Shown piece by piece: positions 10,602 through 21,807 of a DNA stretch of 64,000 nt. The notes under the pieces were generated by a model. The model was not told the origin of the DNA. It made no database searches and saw nothing but the letters and a program-made list of their open reading frames with translations. The position numbers and the translations under genes are program-made. How positions within the stretch are numbered: position 1 is the stretch's first letter; the number at the start of each line of letters is the position of its first letter. The DNA is from Yponomeuta sedellus. Lineage: Eukaryota; Arthropoda; Insecta; Lepidoptera; Yponomeutidae. The stretch lies in the NCBI GenBank assembly GCA_934045075.1, contig OW203744.1, positions 868,001-932,000 of the forward strand, read 5' to 3'.

Positions 10602-11040
10602 GTTGAACACTTCCGGTTTCCTCACGACGTTTTGCTTTACCGCTAGCGAGTGGTGTTGCTAGTATAACTTCAAATGTACATAACTAAGAAAACTCATTAG
10701 TACATTCCCCGGCATTCGTACTTCGTACCCACGACCTCCCGATTGAGAAGCCACCACTCCTCTACCAACGCTCTATTTTTTTTAATATCATTTAATTTTA
10801 TTTTAATTCTTTATAGTGGGTAAATGTACAAGGGCGTGCTTAATACAAGAAGCATTCTCTTCCAGCAAACATTTGGTGTTGAAGAGACAGGCAAAGGGTA
10901 GTGCAGGAAAAAAAGGTGAAATACGAGTACAATAATAAACTTACATAAACATAGGGAGATGCATTAACTTAGATCTACATAAGCCTGAATAAAAAAAATT
11001 ATATACCTACACAAACGATAATACATAGATGAATAAATAA
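10602..11040. other. decayed tRNA-like SINE and AT-rich sequence
   Basis: On the minus strand at about 10690-10775, ttggtagaggagtggtggc followed by gaggtcgtgggtacgaagta resembles degenerate A and B boxes. The rest is unassigned. Confidence 0.35.
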
Positions 11041-11325
11041 ATATAATAATTAGCGGTAGCGCATCTGCCTACCATGCAAGGGGTCCCGGGTGCGATCCCC
11101 GGCTGGGGACAAAAAAAAAACCGATGGCTTGGATGTTTACATTTTTGTGACGTCGTTGTTTCTGTTTCCTACAACACAGGGTATCGTGTTGTAGGACTTC
11201 ACCCAGTGTGAAGCTAGAAGCAATGTATGTAAATGTTATGTTATCCTAATTATACGTACAGACACAATGAAGATAATGTATTTAATTTTTCGGTGTACAT
11301 ATTAAAGCGTTCTAATCTAATCTTG
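11041..11325 (+). mobile_element. tRNA-derived SINE (single copy here)
   Basis: The head tagcggtagcgcatctgcct and gggtgcgatcccc match tRNA A and B boxes. It is followed by a poly(A)-like stretch, a body containing tcgtgttgtaggacttcacc, and a 3' region ending gtacatattaaagcgttcta. No other copy was found in the window. Confidence 0.65.
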
Positions 11326-11772
11326 GACCCTAGCTTCATTTTGTTAGCAGTGAAACCCCAAACTCTCACTGCTTTTTAAGCTCATCCGCATATCGATTAC
11401 CCTCCTCTCGACAGACTGACAGACGCGCCAAATGGACACATGATTCACTGACCACTCGATAAGCAGACACGAGAGCCTTTGATGGTAACTGTTACGAGGT
11501 AGCTTTCTGCCTGACCGGTGTCACGATGAGAGGCTGGATCTAAAAATAACTTAATTAAAACTGAGCGACCAACGTTTCAATCTGATCTGATGAAAATTAG
11601 AGGATGCCGGAGGGATTTACGGTGAAAAGGGACGCGACATTATTCTAGGGAGGTTTCATTAAGGCAGGACGTCATACCACCTGAGTTTACGTACCAGCAT
11701 AGTCCAAGAAATGTAATAAGGTTAGGAGATGACATTACGTAAACGTGGCCCGGAAAAACATCACGAAGTATT

Positions 11773-12052
11773 TTAAAAACCTATTTAGAGGCTAAAAATT
11801 CCACCCATGCCGGGATTCGAATCCGCGACCTCTGGCTATCCGTGCCAGCGCTCTTCCAACTGAGTTAATGGGCGACTCACTGGTTCGAAATGTCACTGAT
11901 GCCGGTGAGTCGCCCATTAGCTCAGTTGGAGAACGCTGGCACGGATAGCCAGAGGTCGCGGGTTCGAATCCCGGCATGGGTGGAATTTTCAGCCTCTAAA
12001 TAGGTTTTTAAAATTGTCCTTAGCACGGGTTAGTGCATTAAAAAAGAATATA
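11773..12052 (+). mobile_element. fold-back tRNA-SINE, copy 1 (palindrome)
   Basis: Flanked by a 13-bp duplication atcacgaagtatt (11760-11772 and 12053-12065). The left half is an antisense tRNA-like head starting ttaaaaacctatttagaggc. The right half is a sense head (A box tagctcagttgg, B box ggttcgaatcc) followed by the family tail ccttagcacgggttagtgca and an A-rich end. The two heads meet at the centre, so a transcript would fold into one long hairpin. Confidence 0.9.
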
Positions 12053-12065
12053 ATCACGAAGTATT

Positions 12066-12894
12066 ATCAAAATATTTTGTGTTTTATTTTTTTATTCTCT
12101 TACCAAAAAAATCTCACAAGATGGGAAATGGGTCGAGCATACTCGTATTTGCATTGAGCATTTTGAGCTCTGTCGGACTAATCAGGTTTAGATTTGCTTA
12201 TGTCTTTACATCTGACCAATCACACGAAAAACGAGAAGGTGTCCAGGTTTTTTAATACCTCACGTAACAAAATGGTCGTCTTCTCAGCTCTAAATAGTAG
12301 ATTTAGCCCAAACAAACCACATTGTTAAATATTTTACAGTATTCTATCAAAACTAATTAATGCTTATCTCATCCCTAAATACGAGTACGAGGACAACCTT
12401 ATTTAGTTTGTAGATGTATTTTTATGTGCATGCATGTAACGTGCTTTGGATGTCAATCTAGCTTAAAACTTGTATATACTACAATTATATTGTATGGAAT
12501 CAGGCGTTACTTTGCGGAAGTCCATAATAGCATTAAGATGTGAAAATTTATTTGAAATTGTACTAAGATTGTTATACAATTATACATGTCTAATAAACCA
12601 AAATAAAATAAAACTAATCACTACTGTTTTATTATAGACATCCATACACAACAATTTTACTGACTGCGAAGTCACACACAAAACAAAATCGTAGCTTGGC
12701 GATGATTATGGGCTCTAGCTATCAAACCAATCGTATGCGAATGGAGGACAACAAAGTTTTCAGTTAATCTGACTATCAAGTCCGAAGTTCCACGAACACG
12801 GCGCGCCCCGCCATGGCGTGACTGCGGGTTTCGGGAGCGGCATACCGATTAGGGGGTGAAACATACGCGGAAACTTTTTTTACATGTAGCCTAT
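12066..12894. other. unassigned AT-rich sequence
   Basis: No frames over 60 codons and no repeat ends recognised. There is a GC-richer patch near 12800-12840. Confidence 0.35.
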
Positions 12895-13090
12895 ATACGG
12901 CCCACCGCAGAGAGATAGCATGGGCTTAATTAACAATCGTGTCCCCCGCGCCTTGACAATTTCAAGCGCTGAGGTATGTGAAGACCTTAGGCACGTAAGT
13001 TTCCTCGCGTTAATTTTCTGTGGTGCAGAAACTATTCATCATCATAATCAGCCGGTGCCAGTCCACTTCTGGACATAGGCCTCTCTCGGG
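12895..13090. repeat. interspersed repeat (family Z) and non-LTR tail remnant
   Basis: 12895-13020 carries the agagatagcatgggctta and tcaagcgctgaggtatgtga phrases shared with 44775 and 47490. 13030-13090, read on the minus strand, ends gccagtccacttctggaca plus an atgatgatga tail, the usual non-LTR 3' terminus. Confidence 0.5.
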
Positions 13091-14001
13091 ACACGACACT
13101 ATGGTGGCCAGAAAGTATTGTTTGGCACAAAATACTAAATAGGGCAGCAAAATAATCAGAATCGGCAGTAAATAATTTCAAATTGGAGTCTGCAGTTAAA
13201 TAATTGATTGGTCAAGAAATCGTACGCTGAATTTTGTTAAGTTTAAAGCTGTAAATTAAAAAAGTATGCGTTTATTTATGTATCCCAAACTGGCGTTTTG
13301 AAAGAAAAGAAGAGAAGCAGAATAATCAGTCATAGTCTTTCAAAAATACGATTCGTTAAAACACAATAAAATAGTCTGTGATGGAGATTTTACAAGGAAA
13401 CCACGTAACCAACGAAAGAGTTAAATAAACTACCTCTGGGGATTGCTGTACAGAAATCGTGTTTTGATAAACAAAGTCGTATCTTTAAAATATGTCGAAG
13501 TCGTCCAGAGTGGACATGAGTTAGAACAGAGTCTATTTAAAAAAAGAGACAAAGTAAAGAGATGGCAAGTTAAAAAAGAGACGAATTTAAAGAGAGTCGA
13601 GTTTAAAAAAATGTCAGAGTCGTCCGGAGGGGTATCTCTTTAATTCTGAGCTATCTTTTTACATACCAGGCTGGCTAAAATTTCGAACGTTGTCTACTCG
13701 AGTGCTATTCGTCAATCGAAGCTATACTACTTGCTACCCGACCTCTTGAACTTTCCATCTTACTCTGTCTCAGTCCCTCAGTCAACTCGAGTATCCGTTA
13801 TTAAGATCCAAAACTTCACAGACAACACAATAATGTGCATAACAAAGTGTACAGTCACTATACGCGACCAAGCGTCTTCGCCGGTGCGACTAATTGTATC
13901 CTGTTACCTCCCGACACCCGCGACGCTGGCTTGCAGCAGACACATTCACAGATTCGATGCAGAAGAACAACCTTGTCTGCTGTCGATACTTTTCGCATAA
14001 T
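13091..14001. other. unassigned sequence
   Basis: Contains a Lys-rich frame at 13443-13643 and a short frame at 13731-14000. Neither resembles a known family. Direct phrases at 13530-13620 (tttaaaaaaagagac, gtttaaaaaaatgtc) suggest local duplication. Confidence 0.3.
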
Positions 14002-14011
14002 AATTATTATT

Positions 14012-14180
14012 ACATTTATAACAGTACGTAATACAGAGAATAGTGTAAAGAGGTTCGAAATTTCACTGATGCCGTGAGTCGCCAATTGGCTCAATTGGTA
14101 GAGCGCTGGCACGGATAGCCAGAGGTTGCGGGTTCGAATCCCGGCAAGGGTGAAATTTTTAGCCTCTAAATAGGTTTTTA
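14012..14180 (-). mobile_element. fold-back tRNA-SINE family, copy 2 (single arm)
   Basis: Flanked by a 10-bp duplication aattattatt (14002-14011, 14181-14190). The plus strand carries one tRNA-like head (ggctcaattggtagagc, ggttcgaatccc). Read as the minus-strand element it starts ttaaaaacctatttagaggc and ends within the spacer, so the second arm is missing. Confidence 0.8.
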
Positions 14181-14244
14181 AATTATTATTGTACAAGTTT
14201 ATTATTTGTACACCTTATTTGTACAAGTCAAATATAATACCAAC

Positions 14245-14741
14245 TAGGAGTGGGTCGTTGTCCGATTTTTCGACGACGAAACGCAACCGTTTTTTCTGGA
14301 ACGAAAACAGGTCCTCGAAACGGTCCTCGTTCGCAACTGGTTTCATTGTATGCGAACGAGCAAGGCGCAGAGGACGGTCAAACGAGTGCGAACGAGACGA
14401 AATCACGAAACATCGGAAAAAATAAGTTGTTTTACACGATATTCGACTGTATAGTCATAGACATAAAGATTACTTTATTGTATCACAAACCAAAAGGAAC
14501 GGAACGAGCAAGGAGCCGACGACGACGTCGCAATGAACTCATAACGTTCTAGGCTCTATTAATATAGCACTAAAGGACATATCCGCATCAAACAATCTAA
14601 GGACTGGTCTCGCGACGAACAAACGCTGGCACTGCTTTAGAGTCTCTGGCACTGCTTTATAATGAAACGTAAAACGGTCCTATCGTCGCGGAACACAAAA
14701 CGGTCTTATAAAACGGTTCGTCTTTGCAACGATCACGCCTA
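14245..14741. mobile_element. hAT-like non-autonomous element (about 497 bp)
   Basis: Flanked by an 8-bp duplication ataccaac (14237-14244 and 14742-14749). The ends are TAGGAGTG and, read inward from the right, TAGGCGTG, followed on both sides by a tcgttg block. An 8-bp duplication with TAGG-type ends is typical of hAT elements. Internal aacggtcctc-like phrases recur, but no transposase is encoded. Confidence 0.7.
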
Positions 14742-14745
14742 ATAC

Positions 14746-14800
14746 CAACGCTGTAGCGGTGTTGCTAACACCCCTACACCGTTGGTATTACGACGGTGCG
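14746..14800. repeat. short near-perfect hairpin
   Basis: Two 23-base arms starting aataccaacg with two mismatches face each other across a 3-base loop. The left arm overlaps the right target duplication of the hAT-like element. Confidence 0.6.
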
Positions 14801-14859
14801 GTAGTCAACGGCTGATGAGACTGCCAATCCGCGGACGGCATTAAGTGATGATTAAGCCC

Positions 14860-15330
14860 ATACCTCTGAAAAAAGGCATGAACCCTGCAGTGGGACGTGT
14901 ATCATCATCATCATCAGCCACTGCTGCCCACTGACGCCTGGGGAAGACCCCCAATTTCTCACCGTCCCTTGCCATCCGCATCCACGGCACCTCCGCCGAC
15001 TAAACTATATCGTCGGACCATCGGGCTGCTCGACCACCACTCTGTGGTGTCCATTTCCACTTTAATCTAGAGACTCTTTCGCCAATGTCGTCAACCTAAA
15101 GGACGTAATGTAGACTGCATTATTTAAGTACCTAGCAACGGTGACCCACAGAAGAATCGAACCAATCAATTAGTCCGTATTCGTCTACTGCTGTAAATTG
15201 ACCCCCCCCCCCTCCCAATTTCTGTCCTCGGCTTTAAAAACCGCTGCCAGTAGGTAATTTGCTTTAGATCGTCGCTCCAGCCAGCTGGTGGGGGTTCTAC
15301 GCTGTGTTTGCCTGTTCTTGGTCTTCAACT
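14860..15330 (-). pseudogene. clustered non-LTR retrotransposon 3' remnants
   Basis: On the plus strand a tail fragment (aaccctgcagtgggacgtgt plus tcatcatcatca) ends near 14910. From there the minus strand carries a second tail (gggcagcagtggc, then a WGSSPGVSGQQW-like end) with a GRC/W-rich block to about 15060. A third fragment at 15225-15330 (GRPPTSWSDDLKQ-like on the minus strand) lies beyond. All are short and frameless. A poly(C) run sits at about 15200-15214. Confidence 0.5.
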
Positions 15331-15941
15331 ACATCGAGTATCGATTTTTCTAATCTTGCTTTAGGACTATGTCATTCACCTTAATTCGTTGGCGAATTGT
15401 CTAATTGATCCATCAATCAATGGACGCTTCAGAATTGCGAGCCTAATGCTAGCTAGGAATACTTAATGCTAATACGTATTTTGTGCCAGAAGAACAGTCG
15501 TAGGAAAAAATATATACGTCAGGGCCTTAAATGAATCAAACTCTACAATTATAATCTATTATCTTATTACAATTAAGCTCGCCTTTGTACAAACCCCTTT
15601 TTGTACAATAATAGTACATTACACAACTAGGGTGGTAATACATAGAAAGGCCGAGATCGCAGAAGTTTGCGGCCCGAGCTGCAAGCGAGGGACGTAAATA
15701 TGCGATCGAGAGCTTTCTTTATTACCTCCCGCGTGTTGTGTACATCTTTTTATGTCTACACTTGGCCAGAAAGCGGCTTTTTCCGTACGCGCAGCGTGCG
15801 GAAAAAGCCACTTTATGGCCAGGTGTGGCATAAAGAGTTTTTCAATTCAATTTTTCAATAATCTATATTTTTTTCTTAACTGTACTTCTTAATTTAAAAA
15901 CCTATTTATATAGTTACTTCTTAATACCTACATACAAAACC
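15331..15941. other. unassigned sequence with a 28-bp-arm hairpin
   Basis: At about 15762-15820 two arms (tggccagaaagcggcttttt and its near-complement) form a stem with about three mismatches around a gca loop. No gene is seen. Confidence 0.4.
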
Positions 15942-16323
15942 TCACGCCTGTGGCTGAGGTGGCCCAGAGTGGCAAGCAGAGACCAGCGACTGCCAGTTGC
16001 CACGATCCTGACAGATCACCTTCGCTTCATCAACGTTCATAACTCGTTGCATGCACGCAGGCCGGTTCCGGGTACTTTTTATCTTCCCCTTTGCTAATAC
16101 ATCCCCTATTTGGTCGATATATGTCCGCCTGGGACGTCCGTTACTAGCCCTTCCACTCACATTCGCAACATATATTTGTTTCGTCAATCTTTCTTCCTTC
16201 ATCCTCTCCACATGTCCAAACCAAAGCAACATTCGTTTCTCAATTTCAGTCACTACATCCTCTTTCAGTCCACAACGTACCTTTTTGTTACTAAATGCCA
16301 AAGTACCACCTTTATCTTTTTAA
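15942..16323 (-). pseudogene. non-LTR retrotransposon RT C-terminal fragment
   Basis: About 119 codons remain open on the minus strand, with the recurrent insect LINE ORF2 C-terminal pattern: RMLLWFGHVERM, RLTKQIYVANVSG, GRPRRTYIDQIGDVL, a RNRPACMQRVMNVDEAK block and a CQDRGNWQSLVSA ending. The N-terminal endonuclease and RT palm are absent, so this is a 5'-truncated copy. Close relatives of its last 30 codons sit at 17350, 29060 and 55640. Clade assignment (RTE-like) is tentative. Confidence 0.8.
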
Positions 16324-16674
16324 CATCCCATCTGACTCGGGATGACATCAGAACCTAGCTAATTGTCGACGGACCCCTAAAAGACTGAAACGATTTCTCC
16401 GCCATCCAAAAGCAGTACTTTCCTTGTTTACATACATTGGCGTAGTCAGAAGACTGAATGACGAGGTCGTCTCGAAGTGGTTCGCCACGGGCGCCGGACA
16501 AAAGACCACTTTCTCTTACGCTACGCACGCCGCTGTTGCGCAAGCGTGGAAAAAATACTCGGACGAACAAAAAGGTTCAATGAATAGGTTCTTGTTCGGA
16601 CGAGAGGGAATTTCAAGTACCCTAATCATTTACGTACCGCGCCTGTTGATTCAAAGTTTGAATCAACAATTATG
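16324..16674. other. unassigned sequence
   Basis: Overlapping short frames on both strands (about 16355-16687) match no family I recognise. A short palindrome gttgattcaaagtttgaatc lies near 16646. Confidence 0.3.
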
Positions 16675-16876
16675 TCAATCACACTAATATTATAAAGGCG
16701 AAACTTTGTGAGTGTGTATGTTTGTTACTTCTTCACGTCTAAACGTCAGGAGCGATTTTAATAAAGTTTGGTATAGAGTTAGCTGACACCCTGGATTAAC
16801 ATATAGGCTACGTTTTACTGCGGGAAAATATCTTATTCCCATGGGAAAATCGAAGATCCGCGGGACACAGCTAGTT
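16675..16876 (+). mobile_element. Helitron-like (Lep1-type) non-autonomous repeat
   Basis: Begins with a TC-type 5' end (tcacactaatattataaagg) and ends gggacacagctag followed by T. TC...CTAG|T termini are a Helitron hallmark; no target duplication is expected. No Rep/helicase is encoded. Confidence 0.65.
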
Positions 16877-17349
16877 GTAACATATTTTTAGCAAGTTGGA
16901 TATATTTTTATACAATTTCTGTAACTGTTTTTCCAAAAACCTTCTCCTATTCCGGAATTTCGAACCTATTTACAATACTCTCTGTATTATACAGGCAGTG
17001 ACATCTGGCTGAAGCAATTTGCATCACTTGCAGCCCCGAGTACCTACTTTGCAGTTAGATTTTACGTCGGAATTAAATTCCAGACGTAAATAATCGCGAT
17101 TGGATCCGTTCAATGTGTAACTATGTAACTATTGTAACGGTAGGTACCTTATAAAAAATGACAGGCAAATCAGTCTGGTTAGATTTTCAATTGATAGGGA
17201 TACGTTACCTTTTCTTTGATATGTTAGTCGATGGCTCGCCTGAAAATGATAAGAAGTTAGGGATAAATAAATAAAGAAATATCGTTGCAATAGTTATACA
17301 TTAAAAGTTGAACGTTTCCAATCGCGAGTACTATATGCCGTGCAATGAC
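16877..17349. other. unassigned AT-rich sequence
   Basis: No feature recognised. gacatctggctgaagcaattt to ttgcagttagattttac at 16998-17066 is a diverged piece of the fold-back SINE spacer. Confidence 0.4.
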
Positions 17350-17445
17350 TAATGAACGTTGATGAAACGAAGGTGATCTGTCAGGATTGTGGCAAGTGGC
17401 AGTCCCTGGTATTTGCCTACAGCTCTGGGATACAGACGTGAGGTT
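17350..17445 (+). pseudogene. non-LTR C-terminal remnant
   Basis: A VDETKVICQDCGKWQS-like frame ends in a TGA at the usual place, matching the end of the fragment at 15942-16323. Only about 30 codons survive. Confidence 0.65.
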
Positions 17446-17950
17446 TTGTTATGTAATCAGATAGTATTCGATTTCACTTAGATAGGGACGTCAAAACTTT
17501 TGTGTAAACATCGTGAGTCATTATGAATTCGACTTCTATCTATCTAATACCGTTTAGTTTCGTTTCATTTGAATATACTGTAGAACACATAATATTGTGC
17601 TCAGTGACCAACTACGCTAAGACCACTTGTCGTTGCGGCTGTGGTTAACACCCGCTTGGTAATAGCACTCAATCCGACCGTGGTGTGTCTCCAACCTAAG
17701 TTCAGTCGTAACTGTAAAATCAAGGCTTACTCATGCATGTTGCAATCTAAAATGATTCGTATTTCCACCCTGCATTTCACCAGAAGCAATTTAAAAGCAT
17801 TCAACACGCGACATTCCACTACAATTTTGCAAAATTTAAATGTTGCCTCCCTAACATTCCAAGCATTCCATTTCGACTATTAACACGCGACACAATGAAT
17901 TCTTTTGAAGGTTCGACATTACTATTCGCTATTCGTTGGTCGACTGCTAG
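17446..17950. other. unassigned sequence
   Basis: A single 80-codon frame (17641-17883) without family resemblance; probably chance. Confidence 0.3.
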
Positions 17951-18240
17951 GAAAGCATGTAGAGGAAACCTGAGTGTCTAATGTATGGTCTAATGTCTCA
18001 TGTATGGTCTGATGTCTCATGTATGGTCTGATGTCTCATGTATGGTCTGATGTATCATGTATGGTCTGATATCTCATGTATGGTCTGATGGACACCTAGT
18101 TTGACCAGTACGTTACTAGTCAAACTAGGTGTCCATAGGGTAGGTATCAGACCATACATGAGACACTCAGGTTTTCTCACGATATTTTCCTAGCAGCCAT
18201 CGGGGCTTAATGCACGTTACCAGTAGCAACGTGCATTAAG
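17945..18240. repeat. fold-back structure with 19-bp minisatellite in one arm
   Basis: The left arm (gctaggaaa, aaacctgagtgtct) and right arm (agacactcaggttttc, tttcctagc) are inverted. The left arm contains about six tandem copies of a 19-bp unit, atgtatggtctgatgtctc (17979-18088); the right arm has about one. The centre is a hairpin of ggacacctagtttgac against its complement at about 18089-18135. A second hairpin (ggcttaatgcacgtt arms) follows at about 18205-18243. Confidence 0.8.
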
Positions 18241-18318
18241 CCGCAGTTTCTGTTCTACTTTGAATAAAAACTGGTTCATATTCACGTACCCTCCACGCTT
18301 GACGTTACTATATAATTT

Positions 18319-18626
18319 TATTAACTATGTTCAGAAATCACAACTCAGGTTGGTATATTTTCAACGTTTATTGATTCACAAACATTTTGACAATATGTTA
18401 ACGCTTCGACAGTTCAACCGATAGTGCCGGCGCGCCCGTGCTGACCGCTTTTACATCAACCGAATTTGACAGCTGTTTGACAGCTGTCAAGTGGAGAGCA
18501 CGTGGGCGGAACTATCAAAACTTTACATTTATAAATATACAAACCTAATGCTAAAAATAAGCCAGCACACACTGATTATAGTAAAATGCCTCGAAATATA
18601 CTATTAATTATTTAAGATATCTAACA
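18319..18626 (-). repeat. 3' LTR of Ty3/gypsy element
   Basis: 308 bp, element-sense start TGTTAGATATC, end GTTAATA. It matches the other LTR base for base as far as I could read. It contains a paired gacagctgtttgacagctgt motif. Confidence 0.92.
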
Positions 18627-19381
18627 GTCGGCCTTTCCTGACAAACTTCACGTCCCGTGAAGAGCTAATCATATTAATCAAGTTAATACATAATTGCAAT
18701 CACATTTCACTGAAATAACAGTGAAATAATAATCCTAAAACATTAAACATTCACATTACGAAATAACGCCTGTTAAGCTTCGCAAATACTGTTAACAAAT
18801 CAAAACAATTCTTAACTCATATTGTACTGAAGCCCCATTCACGTCTCCAATACAGATAATTCAAAATAGTCCTAATTCACATACTATACTGAAGCCCCAT
18901 TCACGTTTTCAGTACAGATTATAATTCAAATAGTATTAACTCACACGCTGTACTGAAGCCCCATTCACGTCTTCAATACAGATTATAATTCAAAATAGTC
19001 TTCTTAACTCACACACTGTACTGAAGCCCCATTCTCGTCTTCAATACAGATAATAATTCTACTAATTTATAAATAAAAATATTTCAACTCGCACTTGTAC
19101 GTACAATACCTATAATAACCGGCCAAGACCCCATGCATGTTCTTGGAACGGTGCTTACTTTTAAACTCTAACAAGACCCCGTTCACGTTCTTGTCAGCGT
19201 TTTATTGGTTAATTTATCATAATCAACTTTTCGTTCATTCATTAATATCAAAATACCTCGCATATTCTGTTTGAAATAAAAGTATCTTAAATTTATAAGA
19301 TGCTCTCAATTTCAACATTACACAAACTTTAAATTTAAATTGTGCTTTACTTTTAATATAATCCTATCAAAATATCTGTAT
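18627..19381 (-). other. 3' UTR of the LTR element with hairpin array
   Basis: Lies between the pol stop and the 3' LTR. Six imperfect hairpins at 18825-18852, 18887-18914, 18951-18978, 19019-19046, 19123-19146 and 19171-19194 share a 12-base loop, in sense RNA ACGUGAAUGGGG or one to two changes from it. Stems differ: UAUUGAAG-type in the first four, CCAAGA and ACAAGA in the last two. A seventh, unrelated 7-bp stem (cttcacg..cgtgaag) is at 18646-18662. Function unknown. Confidence 0.75.
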
Positions 19382-21807
19382 TTACACGTCACTTTTATCA
19401 TCAGAATCCGAATAATTTCTCTGAAATACAAGCCAAGAGTGTATTTTATCAACGGGAAAAACTCCTTTGAATGGTCTGTTACCTTTTCGCGACAATGGGG
19501 TATCCTCTACTATGTATCTATCGTTGTCTAATACTTCTAAAATACGATAGGGCCCTCTCAATTTAGGTACCAACTTTCGACTTTTTCCGATGGAAGGAAT
19601 ATCCCTTTCTATTCTCACCAGATCCCCAACTTGGAAATTTGCAAGCTTTCTATGTTTGTCATATTGTTCTTTTTGTTTTGACTGAGATTTCCCGATATAC
19701 TCTGAAACTTCAGCTCTGGTTTTTTTCAAATTATCAGCATAATCGCTTGCGTCATCAGTAATATTTAGATTAATCAGTGAATCGTTTGTACCTATCAATT
19801 TAAGACCAAAGAGTGTTTCAGCTGGAGATTTTCCCGTTCCCTTGTTAAGTGTATTATTCAATCCCCATTGGACTTCCGAAACTCTTTCGTCCCATGTGTT
19901 TTCAGTTTTTCCATAATTAATGGCGGTAAGACTAGCCAGGACTGTTCTGTTATAACGTTCTACTTGGCCATTTGCCCTAGGTGTAGCTACTGCATTTAAA
20001 ACGTGTTTTATGCCCAATGAACTCGTATACTCTTCAAACTTCTTTGACGTAAAAGATGTACCCCTATCAGAAATTAACCTTTTGGGTGTACCGAAAGTAT
20101 GAAAATAATTTTTTAATGCTCTAATTGAATGTAACGTTTTAGTGCTTTTTACCGGCACGAGGACAATGAATTTAGTAAACGCATCTATAATTATGAGCAA
20201 ATATGAGTTTTTCTTTTTGCTGCGTACAAAAGGGCCCAAGTGGTCGATGTGAATTGTATGGAACGGACAATCTACCTTTGGGATTGAGTGCAATACACCA
20301 GCTCTTTTACCGGCTGGTACTTTGGCGTGTGCACACTCCAAGCATGATTGGACATATTTTGTTACAAATTTTCTCATCTTAGCAAACCAATATGTACTTT
20401 TAATTTTGTCTAATGTCTTTTCCAAACTAAAGTGTCCAATGTCGTCATGATTAGCTTTCACAACTTGCCATCTGACGCCCTTTGGTACCACCCAACGATC
20501 CCCATCATCAGTTTTTCTGTATAATAAGCCACGCTTTACTAAAAAGTTTTTCTTTATTTCTACTACGTTGTCACTATTTCTATCTTTAAGTATATCTAAA
20601 ATTCTTTGTACCTCTGTATCACCCTGCTGCACCGTAGCCAACCAATCCACGTCAATATTTCTAATAATGAGATCATGTGGGCTGACAGAAACTGGGTTGC
20701 GGCTCAGTGCATCAACGTGAGACATAGCTGTACCGGGCTTGTAAATTATATTGAAGTCGTATTCTTGCATAATATTCCACCAACGGGCTACTCTATGTAA
20801 CATATCTCTTTTTTCAAATGTCGCACGAAGAGAATTGCAATCGGTAACAACGGTAAATGGTATTCCTATTAAATATACCCTGAAACGTTGCAAAGATGTT
20901 ACTACTGCTAAGGTTTCTAGGTCATACGACGTGAATCGAGACTCTTCGGGTGACGTTTGCCTACTATAATACGCTACAGCATTAAATGGGGCATCTTTGT
21001 TAGGTCTTTGTAATAGTATGCCAGCGATTCCTAATTTTGAAGCATCTGTATGCAATTGAGTCTCATAGTGAGGATTATAGAATGCCAAAGTGGGGCGTTT
21101 TATTAATTCCTTCTTTAACGTTTCAAAAGCACTCTTTTCTTCGTTACCCCACATCCAAGTGCAATCTTTCTTTAACAGATTTGTCAGAGGCTTAGCAATA
21201 ACAGAAAATCCTCTAACAAATCTCCTAAAGAAACTGGCTAAACCCAAAAATTGTCTAACCTTATGCTGATCAGTAGGAGTAGGAAAATTTTCTACAGCTT
21301 CTGTCTTTTTCCTGCCAGGCCTTATGCCTCCTTCATTCACCTCAAATCCTAAATAGTCTATGGACTCCATTAGAAAATTACACTTTGATAGATTCAGTGT
21401 TATTCCAGATGCCCGGAATAATTCTAACACATTGCGTAATTTTTGTAGCCCTTCGTCCATTGATTTTGATGGAATTATAATGTCATCCATGTATGCAAAG
21501 GCATCTTTGAATCGAGCGTTACCTAGTATCGTGTTAATTGCTTTCTGGAAGGTTGACGGCGCGTTGACTAGACCAAATGGCATCCGGTTAAACTCATAAT
21601 GCCCATCGGGCGTGACAAAGGCAGTGAGATGTTTAGATGATTCAGCCATAGGTATCTGATAATATCCGGATGCCAGATCCAACGAGGTATAGTATTTGTT
21701 CCCTGACAAACTATCTAATTGATCATCTATGCGAGGCAAGGGGTAATGTTCTTTGCAAGTTTTCTTGTTAAGCCCTCTGAAATCTATACATAGACGGTAG
21801 TCGCCAG
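19382..21807 (-). pseudogene. pol: pol, second part: RT core, RNase H, integrase
   Basis: The frame resumes after a homopolymer break and stays open to the stop. Numbering from about position 21739, RT shows LDLASGYYQ (residues 20-28), MPFGLVNAP and the catalytic YMDD at 83-86. RNase H shows D232, E275 and D300. Integrase shows the HHCC zinc finger (H431, H436, C466, C469), a DD35E core (D499, D558, E594) and a GPY/F-type module (KLRGPYRILEV) near 726-736. The enzymes would copy element RNA into DNA and insert it. All catalytic residues are present. The only lesion is the frame break at its 5' edge, so this may be a nearly intact copy. There is no chromodomain and no env. Listed as pseudogene solely because of the frame break. 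Confidence 0.92.

Noticed and set aside
14090..14155. Possible functional tRNA gene in the SINE head
   Set aside because: The cloverleaf is nearly complete, but the anticodon loop ACGGATA lacks U33, the acceptor stem is offset by one base, and the unit is dispersed with a SINE tail and target duplications.
17979..18088. 19-bp repeats as a CRISPR array or satellite
   Set aside because: Units are contiguous without spacers and limited to about six; this is a minisatellite inside a palindrome.
18627..19382. A possible env gene between pol and the 3' LTR
   Set aside because: The 755-bp interval has no open frame and is filled by the hairpin array.
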